A stretch of DNA of 64,000 nucleotides from Neurospora crassa OR74A (GCF_000182925.2 NC_026506.1:1178001-1242000); one strand, 5' to 3'; positions 13,890-23,923 are shown, counted from the first letter of the stretch. Made by a program: numbers and translations. Notes: generated by a model not told the origin, from the letters alone.

Positions 13890-14576
13890 TGATTTGGGGT
13901 AGTATACGAGAATATATATATTAATTTTCTATAGTAATTTTTTTCGAATTTTTAGTAAGGATATTAAATTAGAAGACATACTTTCTAAATTGAATAGATT
14001 TAAACAATTAGTATAGACAAAAGATAAAGAATGAAGGGCTAACCTAATAAAATAATAGATTAGAAGAGGTAGAAAAATAGGGATAATAAAAAGAAAAAAG
14101 AGAAAAAAGGAAGGATAGGACATCGAACTTTAAAAGATAATATAATAGATTATTACAATATTTATTTAATTACTATACTAAATAATTAGTCTTTTAATTT
14201 TAATTCTTAGTAAAAAAAGAATAATTTACTTTTGGTAATCTCTAATTATCTACCTCTATTTACCTATTGTATTAAATAATTATTTATTCCTCTTAAGGGA
14301 ATATTCATTCGTTTCTCTATCTATTTCTAGGAAGAGGATGTTAAAAGATTTGATAGCTATCCTTACTTTCCACCGAAAACTGAACATTAAGCTATACAAC
14401 AAGATGCGTGACGCTAGTAAACCGTATCTAGCTTAATACCTCCCATCTCGACCTTCCGAGAAAGGCTTAGAAATCACTTACTACCTAACTCTACCTAATC
14501 AGACATCCGAGAACTACAGTCCTTATAATAGCTATGGTGGTATTAGTATTATTATTGTGGTTTCCTCGCCATTTCA
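13890..14576 (+). repeat. 3' LTR of copy B (687 bp)
   Basis: The left part repeats 7,203-7,446 directly. The right part repeats 5,260-5,692 in inverted orientation. It begins TG and ends CA, as LTRs do. The last 200 bp are less AT-biased than the interior, so mutation seems to fade toward the unique flank. Confidence 0.8.
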
Positions 14577-14821
14577 TTATTAGGCTAGGATCTTCCTAGT
14601 TTTAATCTTCGTCGAAGTAGACTATTAGTACGTTACTTCAAATATAGGATCGCTTTACGCCGGCGGATTTTAAATTAAGGATTGTTTTGGGAGGTATTAT
14701 TGTAATAGATTTGATTAATTACTGGTGTTGTGATTACTTTGTACGTTGAAATGGCTTCAAATTAATATAGAAATTGTTGTAAAATAATGAATTTTAACGA
14801 AGTTATACAATACAGAAGTGC

Positions 14822-14852
14822 GGTGTGTGTATGTGTGTGCACGCACACACAC
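14822..14852. repeat. GT/AC inverted repeat
   Basis: A short TG-rich run is followed directly by CGCACACACAC, so the two halves are complementary around a TGCAC/GTGCA core. It could extrude as a small hairpin or form Z-DNA. It lies just outside the RIP-affected block. Confidence 0.6.
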
Positions 14853-17035
14853 CTCTTGCCAAGACTGTACAGGCGATTGAGTGTGGGAACAGCATCATGG
14901 CGCCTAACCCGATTCGGCCAATGTTGCACATTTATGCAAGTTGCATATCAGTTGGACTAGAATGACACGTCTGGGTCTACATTTTCCAAGCGCCATCCAT
15001 CTCTTCCAGAAGTCCATATTTTAACCCTGTTCTGTTCGAGATTTGGGATTGGGATCTGATCTACAGATGCCAATCGACAAATATCAAGCATCCCGCAAAT
15101 CGTCTCACCTATCAAGAACCACGATCCTTACAGCTAGACACAGGATATAGCTGTTGATCTTACATAACCTCGTCAAGTTCTTTCGTCCCAGATGTTCAGT
15201 TTCATCAATCTCCTTGCTCCCCCGTTGCTATAGCCAGCCAAGCCACCCACGTGCTCTCCCAAGGATATCAATCTCGGCCAGGGACCAACCCCAGGAGTCG
15301 CGATACTTCAACGTCGCGGAAACGAGGTGCAAGAACATGAAGGTATACCAACAACTACAGGACGTGGGTACTGAAAGCGCTTATTATCATCAACAAGGTC
15401 TCTTTCGCTACGACATGCGTTTCAGACATCAGCTCATGTTCTGGACCGTCAACCTGTAGGCGAGCGTCGTGAGATCCAATCGGAAAATTCACCTGAGACT
15501 CCAAGGTTTACCCCTGCCAAGACAGCCCCAAGAAGAAGAAGAAGTCAGTATCCTTATGAAGATCTTCGTGGATCAGTTAGGTATCCGTGTGCCCCGTTTG
15601 CTCGATCTTGGAATAAGCTCAAATACTTGTTTTGTGTCTCGAACGTTTTGGTCTGGAGATGCGCTCGCTGTAAGGCTGAGTTTATGGAAGTTGCCCGGCA
15701 ATCCTTTGATCAACTTCAGTTCCCGTTGTTTTCTGATCAAGTACATCTACTCGACCTGTGCACTTCCTTCCTTATCATCATTAGTGACTTTTCTCTGCAG
15801 GCTCGTTCAAGTTAACGCCACACTTCGAGATGAAGCTGCGCCTCCGGGAAGGAACGGAAAGGGACGACCTGAGCGAAACCCCAAACACCCAAGAACGCCA
15901 AGCATCATGATCACTGGACTGCCAGAGCGGCAGGCGCTCTCTTGGCTGTCGCACAACTTGGTTCCGTCATTGCATCTGCTTGGCTTGATGAAGAAATCGG
16001 AAGACTGCCCCCCCTGGCTGCCCGTGACGGCGACTACCGAGACAATCCCACCAAACACAACCCCTGGTACAGAGTCTAGACTCCTGATGGCCTCTAACGT
16101 TCGCAGGGACCCTAGACTACGTACCGAAGCTCACAGAACACACTGAAGCTCAACTCCACCAAGGCGGCAGACATCCCTTGCGATGCACCCCAAGCTGGGG
16201 TCAAACACGGCCAAACGATTCCCCATACGGCAAGTGCCCAGCGTAGGACATCAGCCACGTCAAGCTGCCTCGTAACATTGATTTTGCTTACCTTCACTTC
16301 GGTTGCCGATTTGTAGAAATCTTCTGCGCGTACATTTTCGCTCCAGTTACCGCGCCAAAACGCACACTTAACGTGCCGGATGGATATGCGACGAAAATAA
16401 GAGCATGCGATATGCACAAGTCAACTCCCTGACTTGGCTTGAAGTGACCGTTGAGTACTTTTTTACAACCAAGTCAACACTGTTGCATCTTTGTACCTGC
16501 ATCTGGTTTGGCTTGCCCAGCTTCCCCAGCTTCCCCAGACGGACCAACCGACCAATCCAACCTCCTCGTCGAAACAAAGGGGCTTCTTGTCACGATGCTC
16601 GGACTTTTGTTTGACTGGATGCTTCCGTGCCTTTCATGGCTTCTTGTCGGTCGGTTGGACGTACATTGGTTAGCATCATGTAAGTCATGGAAGACTTCAA
16701 CTGACATTGGTAGCGAGGCGCATCGGTGTATCGGATCTCTCGGCTCGGCGCGAGGATATCTAGGCCTCAAGCACCCACCTCATGGTGCCATGTTTTCTTG
16801 TTTACTTCATTCTAACTGTACAACCTTGTGGCTTCCGTCACCTACTTCACTTCTTCTTGTGTATTTCCTATTTGCCTTTACTTTTTTGCTAGTCATACTG
16901 TCAGTAGGTCCGGAACCACTGACAGATACCCCATAATTCGTTGTTCTTGACCTCCAGTCCGGTTGTTCTGCCGTTGGCTCGAGCTTTGCTTCACTCCCAC
17001 CTAGCCCCACGCAGTCTGCATATTCCATCTCCATC

Positions 17036-17054
17036 GCATATATACATATATACT
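17036..17054 (+). promoter_or_regulatory. TATA-like element upstream of the carbonic anhydrase gene
   Basis: An alternating ATATATAC tract lies about 70 bp before the start codon at 17,123, a reasonable distance for a fungal TATA box and short leader. This is motif-based only. Confidence 0.35.
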
Positions 17055-17122
17055 CGATACCCTGACAGAAACTCTGTTTCTCTGTTTTCATCTCTAATCA
17101 CATCTTTCCTCCCGTCGGAATC

Positions 17123-18366
17123 ATGGCCAGGCTATTCAGATCATTGATGCTGGCGGCGGCCGCGTCTGTGACGCCCGTCTGGTCGCTCTGCTCGCACAAC
17201 ACTTTCCTCCACCCGCGAGAGGAGGGCAAGACAGTCGAAGTCAAGAAGTTCGGATACATTGGCGTCACCGGTCCGCTGTTCTGGTCATCGTTAGCGCCCG
17301 AGAACACGGCCTGCTCCACGGGCAGACGACAGTCGCCTATTGATATGACGGGAACATCATTCAATATGGTACCCTCGTCTGAAATCCAGATCGACATCCC
17401 CGATTTCACTGAGGGCACTGAGTTCGAGAACCTCGGAACCACCATCGAGGTCATTGCGAAGGGCGGCTCGATGACTTTCGGTGAGAAGCAGTACACCCTG
17501 CAGCAGTTCCATTTCCACTTGCCTAGCGAGCACCTGGATAATGGCACAAGTAGAGCTAGTGAGTATTTCCCAATATCCACCCTTTGATGTCAGCAATCAC
17601 TAACATGTTCGTTCTAGTGGAAATGCACATGGTCTGGCAAACCGAAAACCAGGAGCTTGCTGTCATCGGCACTTACATCGACGTCGCCACCGAGGCTGGT
17701 TCCGCACGTTTCATCCCTCCCTTCGCTGCTCCGGCTCCTCCTACTCAACCGGTTCCCAGCGGCGTTCCTGTTCATCCTCACATCAACAAGACCGCCCCAG
17801 ATGCACCGCCAGCCAGGTTCCGCATCAGGGGAAGCAGAAGCCATAGGGAGCAAGAAGTCATCATGCCTCATCCTACCAACGAGAACGAGACGGCGCCAGT
17901 GCGCCCAGTGGGCCCAGACACTCCGGTCTCCGGTGCGCCTACCGTCCTTCTCGAGACCATCTTCAGCACCGTCGACGCCATCCGCACGCCCGGCACCGTG
18001 ACCCAGACTCCCCCCTTGATACTCTCCGAGGTGGTCAACATCTGGAAGTCGGGCCACTTCCAAGGGTAAGTGTCTGGTTTTCTTTTTCTCCATTCAATGT
18101 TCTCTCCATCTCTTCACTGGCCCTTTTTCCAGCTCGCTCATTACTAACCTGTTCCCAACTCCAACAGTTACATGGGGTCCCTCACCACGCCTCCCTGCAG
18201 TGAGGGCGTCATGTGGCTCGTGTCGACGCAGACGCTAAGGGTGGCGCCTCTGACGTTTGAGAATGTCCGTAGTGTCATCGGCTTCAACTCGCGCTTGACG
18301 CAGAATGCGCCCGGTGAGGATAATATCCTCGCTAAGGCAGGCTGCGCCGCAGCTGGAACTGAGTGA
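17123..18366 (+). CDS. Secreted alpha-class carbonic anhydrase
   Basis: It interconverts CO2 and bicarbonate, outside the cell or in the secretory pathway. Exons are 17,123-17,558, 17,618-18,065 and 18,168-18,366 (360 aa). Both introns have good donors (GTGAGT, GTAAGT) and ACTAAC branch sites. An N-terminal signal peptide of about 20 residues precedes the domain. The three zinc-binding histidines are visible: His130 and His132 in QQFHFHLPSEH, and His149 in EMHMVW across the first intron. SLTTPPCSEGV is the alpha-CA signature. Between TYIDVATE and LILSEV lies a proline-rich insert of roughly 85 residues that small alpha-CAs lack. Known: Sordaria macrospora has one alpha-class enzyme (CAS4) beside its beta-class enzymes. 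Orthology to it is inferred, so no symbol is given. Confidence 0.93.
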
Positions 18367-18650
18367 GGCGGTTGAAGCTGGGATGGAAGCAAGAGAACTA
18401 TCAATGATATTGTACACCGGTTAGGCTTGAATACAAATCAAAGGGTTACGGCGGGTTAGCCATTGACATTGTTGAATTGTAACGCAATCTGAGAGTTTGT
18501 GTGATTTATGTTTCGAGTCAAGACATGTTGCACCTGAAGGAGTTAGATTGCCCTGAAGACAACAGCGCTGGAGGCAAAGCGTCGCAACATAAAAAAAAGA
18601 AAACTCTTCAAGCACAGAATACTGAGTAATTGGGAATGAGAAAAAATTGC
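18367..18650. other. Short intergenic stretch (carbonic anhydrase 3' flank)
   Basis: It holds the 3' untranslated region of the carbonic anhydrase gene and the downstream side of tRNA-Lys. I see no other feature. Confidence 0.5.
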
Positions 18651-18665
18651 AAAAAAAAAAAAAAA
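18651..18665 (-). terminator. Pol III terminator of tRNA-Lys
   Basis: A run of 15 A on the plus strand is T15 on the transcribed strand, 25 nt past the tRNA 3' end. This is an unusually long but typical RNA polymerase III stop signal. Confidence 0.75.
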
Positions 18666-18690
18666 GGCGCGTTTGTAACGCCGGGAATTG

Positions 18691-18763
18691 AGCCCGACGT
18701 GGGGGTCGAACCCACAACCTTGAGATTAAGAGTCTCACGCTCTACCGATTGAGCTAGCCGGGC
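18691..18763 (-). tRNA. tRNA-Lys (anticodon CTT)
   Basis: The reverse complement folds as a standard 73-nt cloverleaf without an intron. The acceptor stem is GCCCGGC with GTCGGGC (one G-U pair), followed by an intact D arm. The anticodon stem TGAGA/TCTCA holds the loop CTCTTAA, which gives anticodon CTT. The T arm is GTGGG-TTCGACC-CCCAC. CTT reads AAG, the preferred lysine codon in these fungi. Internal A and B box promoters are present. Confidence 0.96.
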
Positions 18764-19449
18764 AGCCAAAGCTGCCAGTGGGTTGGTAGCGATCTTCAAA
18801 GGAAGTTCCTATAATGGCACATGATTCCAAGTGCGCAACATGGGCTTCTTGACGAGATGCTATTCCGGCCGTTGCAATAATGATTCTGTGCGTAAGTGCA
18901 AATCAGTAATTGTGATTCGCCGCTGGCTTGAATACTGACATCCATTTTGCGCGCGCGCGTGCGAAGTTGCTGTTCGATCTTGGCATGCAGTCGGTTCTTG
19001 TGTCTGTCTCCATATCCTGTCGTCATGAGTGAGAAGGTTTATACGATCCAGCAAGGGGAGGAAAGTTTTGAAATGATATTGTCCTCAGATCGATCGAGAA
19101 AGGAGCAGTTGGATTGCTTCTCCGCATGTTCGTCATTCGATGTTCCTTCTCCAACAACACAAGTGCACTGCAGGCACGAACAATGTGAGCTCGCGTCACA
19201 GTCGCAGAAATGGTGATGTCATACCGTTGCCGCGTTAACACTTACACCCCGAGAACCCTTGTGGCCAACCATAATAGTAGTATCATATAACAAGCCATCA
19301 CCACTGCTGCAATTTGCAACGAATTCGACAATCAAGAACAACTGCACCCGGAGACTGTCGATTAAAGCCATCAAGAGCAAAACAAACCCAATTTTCAAGT
19401 ACAAGAAACACCATCCAAAATACAGATCATAGCCCTCAAACCTTTCAAA
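18764..19449. other. Intergenic region, promoter of the 110-aa mitochondrial protein gene
   Basis: It contains a short alternating CG tract (GCGCGCGCGTGCG near 18,950) and the upstream region of the next gene. No protein-like reading frame stands out. Confidence 0.45.
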
Positions 19450-19911
19450 ATGGTCCGCGCCACTCCCGCCATCCGCACCGCTCTCCGCCCCGTCGTCCGT
19501 GCCAGCCCCCAGCGCGCTCAACAGGTCCGTTTCCGGAGCACCGAGTCTACCGATAGCGCTCGCGACAAGGGTCCCGTCAAGGACTTCAACAAGACCGGTA
19601 ACACCAACAAGCCATGGCTGTACGTTTTTTTTCCCTTCCTTCCATCCACTCCAACAATCTGCCCTGCTCTGCTCAGGCACACACCCTTCCCTCATCAAAC
19701 TCACTACGCTAAGAATGCTAACCAACTTATCACCCTCCTCAAAAACAGCTACGCCGGCGTTGCTGGCCTCACCCTGGGCGGCATCTACGCCACGATGATG
19801 GGCAATCCCGACAAGGCTGCTGGCGCCGCAAAGAAGGTTGATCAGAAGCTTGATTTCGTTGCTGAGGGGAAGAGTGCGCCTCATACCCCACATGTTGGCG
19901 ACAGGAAGTAA
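19450..19911 (+). CDS. Small mitochondrial single-pass membrane protein, uncharacterised
   Basis: Exons are 19,450-19,619 and 19,749-19,911 (110 aa) around a 129-bp intron that starts GTACGT. The first 30 residues are Arg-, Ala- and Ser-rich without acidic residues, a classic mitochondrial presequence (MVRATPAIRTALRPVVRA). A short polar stretch follows. After the splice junction comes one hydrophobic segment (YAGVAGLTLGGIYATMMG, about residues 58-75) and then a lysine-rich tail. The layout resembles small accessory subunits of inner-membrane complexes. I do not recognise the family, so the location is inferred from the presequence and the function is unknown. Confidence 0.8.
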   Translation: MVRATPAIRTALRPVVRASPQRAQQVRFRSTESTDSARDKGPVKDFNKTGNTNKPWLYVFFPFLPSTPTICPALLRHTPFPHQTHYAKNANQLITLLKNSYAGVAGLTLGGIYATMMGNPDKAAGAAKKVDQKLDFVAEGKSAPHTPHVGDRK

Positions 19912-20404
19912 ACGAAACGACTTACAACCGGTTACCTAATCGAGCGATGGAGATTTGTTCGTTTGGATGAGTTTATGACTTTCTTACATTTACAGTGGGG
20001 GAAATTGGGAGTCATTTGCGAGACGGCGTTCTTTTGATGATACTTAGTTTAACGTGGTGAATGGATGGGAGGTCCCCACGCGATGGATGATAAGACGTTT
20101 CGCGGCTGTGATGTGGAAATGTGTGAATGGCGGTGGCTAGGAAGGTGAAGAGACGAGGAAGCACTGAATGGTGCCCAGAGTTTGAGTTACAGGATGGAAA
20201 CTGGCAAATGCTAAGGCAGTACAATAGTCATTTAAACCAGGACTTGAAAAGATCAAGACACGCTCGTTCGGGAACCTCTACGAAAGAAAGGAGGGCATTT
20301 ATAGATGGATAGCCAGTACATGGATGGTTGGAAGGCAGGCTGGTCATGGCAGATGCTGCATATAGAGCTACCTGCGCTAGTCCAATTCAACAACAAATCA
20401 CAAA
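19912..20404. other. Intergenic region before tRNA-Thr
   Basis: It contains the 3' flank of the mitochondrial protein gene and the upstream flank of tRNA-Thr. I see no gene or repeat. Confidence 0.5.
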
Positions 20405-20476
20405 GCCCGCATGGCTCAGTGGTAGAGCGCATCACTAGTAATGATGAGGTCGTCAGTTCGATTCTGGCTGTGGGCA
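20405..20476 (+). tRNA. tRNA-Thr (anticodon AGT)
   Basis: A 72-nt intronless cloverleaf. The acceptor stem is GCCCGCA with TGTGGGC, followed by discriminator A. D-stem GCTC/GAGC. Anticodon stem CATCA/TGATG holds the loop CTAGTAA, which gives AGT (read as IGU after modification). The T stem is GTCAG/CTGGC with loop TTCGATT. It decodes ACC and ACU. Confidence 0.95.
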
Positions 20477-20481
20477 TTTCC

Positions 20482-20493
20482 TTTTACTTTTTT
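20482..20493 (+). terminator. Pol III terminator of tRNA-Thr
   Basis: A T4 run at 20,482 and a T6 run at 20,488 begin within 6-12 nt of the tRNA 3' end, the normal RNA polymerase III termination signal. Confidence 0.7.
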
Positions 20494-23270
20494 CTTTTGC
20501 CCCTTATCGGCTTGCCTCTTCTTTTTTATCTCTTTTGTGTCAAATAACTGTTAAACTTTTGTTCAACCGTCTTTTTCTTCCTTTTGTTTCCCCTTCCTTT
20601 TTTTTCTTTTTTTTTCCTTTTTACGAACCCAGCTCACCCCACGACAGTTCATAGTATGGAACTCTATTTCCGTGATTCTCTGGCATCACAACAACATCCA
20701 TCCGGTGTTAATATGACTTTGTCAACTCAGCACCAAGAAAAGCCAGTCAAAAGTACTAAATCATCATTTCATTCTTCTTACCCAATTAAGGCCCTGTCAA
20801 ATAGTTTCCCCTCCTCCAAGTTCCAACTCAGTCGAGTCAGCAACTTACACACACCGGCAAGTCCGTGTCCTAATCCGATCTTTGTATGCCTGCATCCCTG
20901 GATTTCCTACATTTCGTTTCCATTCTTCATCATACTTTGTTTACTTTGTTGTTGTCTCCAGCCACACAGACCCTTTTGACTTACGTACATCTCCCGCTTC
21001 TCAGCTCGCACACGAGAAGATGGCGTCGCCATCTACGGGAAGTCAAGTAAGACAAGATCTGCGGCCATGTTCGCTCTGTACCAACTCTCTTTTGTGAAAC
21101 TATATACCCCGCAGTTTTTGATGTGCCGTTGGGCTTGCTAATTTGTATGGTTGGTCCCTTGAAGTTTTCATTCTTTTCTCGATAGTTGTCCCCCTCTGTT
21201 CCTCCTCGGTGGCTTGCGGGGATCTTTGACCGAGACACAGGGCACCCGATGAATGTGTGTAAAGAAGGGGTTGTGTAACACTTACCTCTACACTAGCTGG
21301 ATAGGTACATATTCAAGGGCTGCCTCGTATAATATGCGATTGAGGCTTTCTTTGTCTGTTTGTCTGTGGGGTTTTGTGACACTTGACTGAGCGCCGTGGT
21401 TAGGTCGGAACGACTTCCGGATGGTAGAGGTAAGTAAGTAAGAAGGGAGTCTGTTCTAGGAAGACGCTGGGTAGGTTGAGCATACAGCTACCTAAGTTAC
21501 GGCATTGGCGAACGAAAAAGGAAGCCAGTCAACGGGCGGAACTCAGGACAACCTCCTAATTGAAGAGAAGAGGAAGAGGGAACTGTACAGTGCTTTTGCT
21601 GAGGCGCTTAGAAGCAAGACATGACGAGTTAAACAGAAATCTCGCCATGGGTAAGGCGTGTCTCATGCTTGACTGTACGCGGGATCACTCTAACTGCCTG
21701 GCTGACTTGCATGTAGTCAATAACGCTTGGTCACCGGCTCGGATGAGGCAAGTTTCATCACGTTGTGTACTGAGTCGTCTTGACTTGTAGTGAGAGAATA
21801 TCTTTCGTCGAAGACACCATAGCCTACGTCTCTAACGGTAGGGATACCATCGAAGTGAAGAGAGAGGCAACATCGCGTAGCTCAAGCCTAGCCCTGGACG
21901 GCGGGCCCCCAGATGCCGGTTACTATTTTGTAATAGTAAATTAGGCTCGGGTAGTTATCCTCCCAACCGTACTTGTAAAGAGCCTTCCGAACGAGCCTAT
22001 TGTCGAGGGTGAGATCGATGAGGTATAATACCCTACCCCGCTCGATATGCCAATTATCGCGACAGGTGTCGCACGCGCGCTGGTCGGGACTCAGTTCATC
22101 AAGCACCAGGTGGCGCAGAAGGGAAGCGTCAACCCCAAACCTTGATTCTAATGAAAACATCGCTTCTCAGGCCAGCCAGTGGTTTCTCGTTCCTGGGGCA
22201 CGCGAGTTACGGGTTACAGTCAGTGTAACGAAGCGATGCTATCCTGGACCACCATGTTCTTCAGCGATTCGAAATCATCAACCCGGTCCGCCAATATAAC
22301 GTTCCAGCGGCCCGCTGGCGTACCCAAACATGCGTTTGCGAGGAAAGGACAATGGTGATCACTTTCCCGCCGAGATGCGGGTGAAATTCCTTGATCACCC
22401 ATCTCACCGATAAGATCCAAGTCCAAGTCTGAGTGGTAACTGCAAGTCTGTAACTGAGGTGGTTTTTTATGCTGTGGAAGTTGTGAGATGTTGCACCTAC
22501 CTACCTACTTACTACCCCTGTTGTTTACTTCCAGCCTGTTGTTGGTTCTCAGAAGTGGTCCGGAATGGGTACATGGAGAGTGTTTAACACCCACCGCATA
22601 GCCCGCGATGCCCAACCAACAATATCGTCGCCTTAGTTGTTAACCGAATAAAGTGAGAACTCGGGATGGGTGTTAGAGACATCGAAAACCTAGAGTGTAC
22701 TTAACTGTCTTCAGCAGTAGCATCAAGCCCTCGTCACTGACCTACCTCCCTTCCAACGAGTGAGAAATAGCTGTCGAACAACTTGCAAATTAACGGAGAA
22801 AGTAGAGCTACCAGTCAGGCTACATGTATGCTTTCGACACCGCCCTTACCGTGCAGATCGGACAACCAGTCGAATCAAGCCGGTCAAGTCACTCTGAGGG
22901 GATGAGGGGGAAAGGGGGGAATTGTCTGGTGACACGTTCCATCATTCCCACAACCCGAAACATGTCGACAACGAAAGGAAGCTGCAGGCTTGCGAATATG
23001 TAATGGAAACTCTTAATTGAGACATCGATGGACGATGTCGACGACTAGAAGGCATTGGGGTGAGAAAAGCCAAAGGGGAAAGGAAGCTGAAGTGAAGTCC
23101 GACTCTGGGTCATCAAGTATAAAGGCATCTTTCCTCCTCCTTCCCAAAGGTCGAAAGAAAAACATCATCAGATCTCATCAACGCAAACCAGACCGACTCC
23201 TGAATAACTTCTTTCAAAGCACCCAAGGTTAGCCTCAACCTTCTCCAGCCTCCCATCTCCAATCTACCTT
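20494..23270. other. 3-kb intergenic stretch with one coding-like fragment
   Basis: Much is pyrimidine-rich, and no complete gene is supported. On the minus strand at 21,888-22,160 there is a 90-codon frame whose translation looks like a real protein end (charged, balanced composition, with segments such as ACDTCRDNWHIERG and YKYGWEDNYPSLIYY). A second protein-like minus frame at 22,220-22,426 could be its upstream part. I found no convincing splice that joins them. It may be a gene relic or a misjudged exon pair. 23.0-23.27 kb belongs to the lectin promoter. Confidence 0.35.
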
Positions 23271-23360
23271 CCTCTCTCTTCCTCTCTCTTCCTCTCTCTT
23301 CCTCTCTCTTCCTCTCTCTTCCTCTCTCTTCCTCTCTCTTCCTCTCTCTTCCTCTCTCTT
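23271..23360. repeat. Minisatellite (CCTCTCTCTT)9 in the lectin leader or promoter
   Basis: Nine perfect tandem copies of a 10-bp CT-only unit lie 129-218 bp upstream of the lectin ATG. They are followed by CATCC-type repeats (about 23,390-23,410) and CTCAA/CCCAA pentamers (about 23,448-23,482). The whole leader is therefore pyrimidine-rich simple sequence, common in strongly expressed fungal genes. Confidence 0.9.
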
Positions 23361-23488
23361 CCTCCTTCCTCCTCCTACTGCCTCCTCCCCATCCCATCCC
23401 ATCCCATCCAGCTGACATCGCCCATCCCCATCCAGTTACCCAACCAACAACTCAACTCAACTCAACTCAACCCAACCCAACCACCAAA

Positions 23489-23923
23489 ATGTCCTACACC
23501 ATCCACCTCCGCCTCATCAACGACACCTCCGACTCTCTGCAGCTCGTCGAACAAACCTGCTGGTTCGGCCATGGCACCCGTTGGTCGCAAATCGACTCCA
23601 CGGGCGTATACGTCCTCTCCATGAACAATTCCGGGTCCTCGGGCATGTTGCGCTTCCAGAATAGCAAGGGCGGTGATTATTTTGCCGTGGCGGTCGGCGT
23701 GCACAACTACAAGCGGTGGTGCGACATTCAGGTCGATACTGCCGATGATGCTCCCCTGACGAAGTTGCATCCCAAGTATTATGATGAGAAGGATGCCAAG
23801 TACAAGGCCTTGTGGGCGCAGGCGAGCGAGTTTGAGGCAAAGGCAAAGAGTGGGAAGACAGTGAGAATCAAGTTTTATCAGGCGGAGGGGAATGTTTTGA
23901 GGGCGACTGTTGAATATGTTTGA
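23489..23923 (+). CDS. tap1: Fungal fruit-body lectin (TAP1-like)
   Basis: This is an intronless 144-residue protein, the full usual length of the fungal fruit-body lectin family (Agaricus bisporus lectin and Sclerotium rolfsii lectin type). The fold is a beta-sandwich like that of actinoporins, and these lectins bind the TF antigen and GlcNAc sugars. The family pattern MSYTIHLRLIN, the Ser/Gly-rich loop SGSSGMLRF and the segment VGVHNYKRWCDI are all visible. No signal peptide is present, as expected for these cytosolic lectins. The start context CACCAAAATG is good. Known: Sordaria tap1 encodes such a lectin and is strongly induced in fruiting-body development but dispensable. The lectins are thought to protect fruiting bodies from grazers. 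Assignment to tap1 is by family and probable taxon. Confidence 0.9.
   Translation: MSYTIHLRLINDTSDSLQLVEQTCWFGHGTRWSQIDSTGVYVLSMNNSGSSGMLRFQNSKGGDYFAVAVGVHNYKRWCDIQVDTADDAPLTKLHPKYYDEKDAKYKALWAQASEFEAKAKSGKTVRIKFYQAEGNVLRATVEYV

Larger units (their letters stand above)
7203..14576 (+). mobile_element. RIP-degraded Ty3/Gypsy LTR retrotransposon, copy B
   Basis: Both ends carry the same LTR start (TGATTTGGGG at 7,203 and 13,890), and the right LTR ends in CA at 14,576. The 4-bp sequence TTAT flanks the element on both sides (7,199-7,202 and 14,577-14,580), a plausible target-site duplication. A gag-like region follows the left LTR, with a zinc-knuckle-like stretch near 8.3 kb. A reverse transcriptase region lies at about 11.2-11.7 kb, where an LDD-type catalytic motif is still readable near 11,650. 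Gaps of 100 N lie at 7,447-7,546, 10,003-10,102 and 11,719-11,818. The stretch at 11,819-13,889 should hold RNase H and integrase but I could not confirm this. The copy is broken throughout and old, saturated with C-to-T changes at CpA. Confidence 0.8.
14577..17122. other. Transition zone and promoter region, no convincing gene
   Basis: 14,577-14,816 is still AT-biased unique DNA. A GT/AC inverted repeat sits at about 14,822-14,852. From about 15 kb the base composition is normal. On the plus strand at 15,375-15,815 one frame stays open for about 147 codons and looks protein-like (Arg-, Pro- and Ser-rich). It has no ATG near its start, but it contains a plausible 60-bp intron with a GTACAT donor and CTGCAG acceptor. 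I see no family resemblance and do not call it a gene. 16.4-17.1 kb should contain the carbonic anhydrase promoter. Confidence 0.4.

Noticed and set aside
16405-16936. Overlapping plus and minus frames of 60-160 codons
   Set aside because: Several frames are open at once with no protein-like features. The region is best read as the upstream region of the carbonic anhydrase gene.
19219-19893. 224-codon minus-strand frame over the small mitochondrial protein gene
   Set aside because: It runs through the intron and both exons of a better-supported plus-strand gene and has no domain.
20584-20979. 131-codon Ser/Pro/Phe-rich frame after tRNA-Thr
   Set aside because: It is pyrimidine-rich noncoding sequence without domain, splice support or codon bias.
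23113-23418. Minus-strand frame rich in Glu-Arg repeats
   Set aside because: It is the translation of the CT minisatellite on its opposite strand, not a gene.
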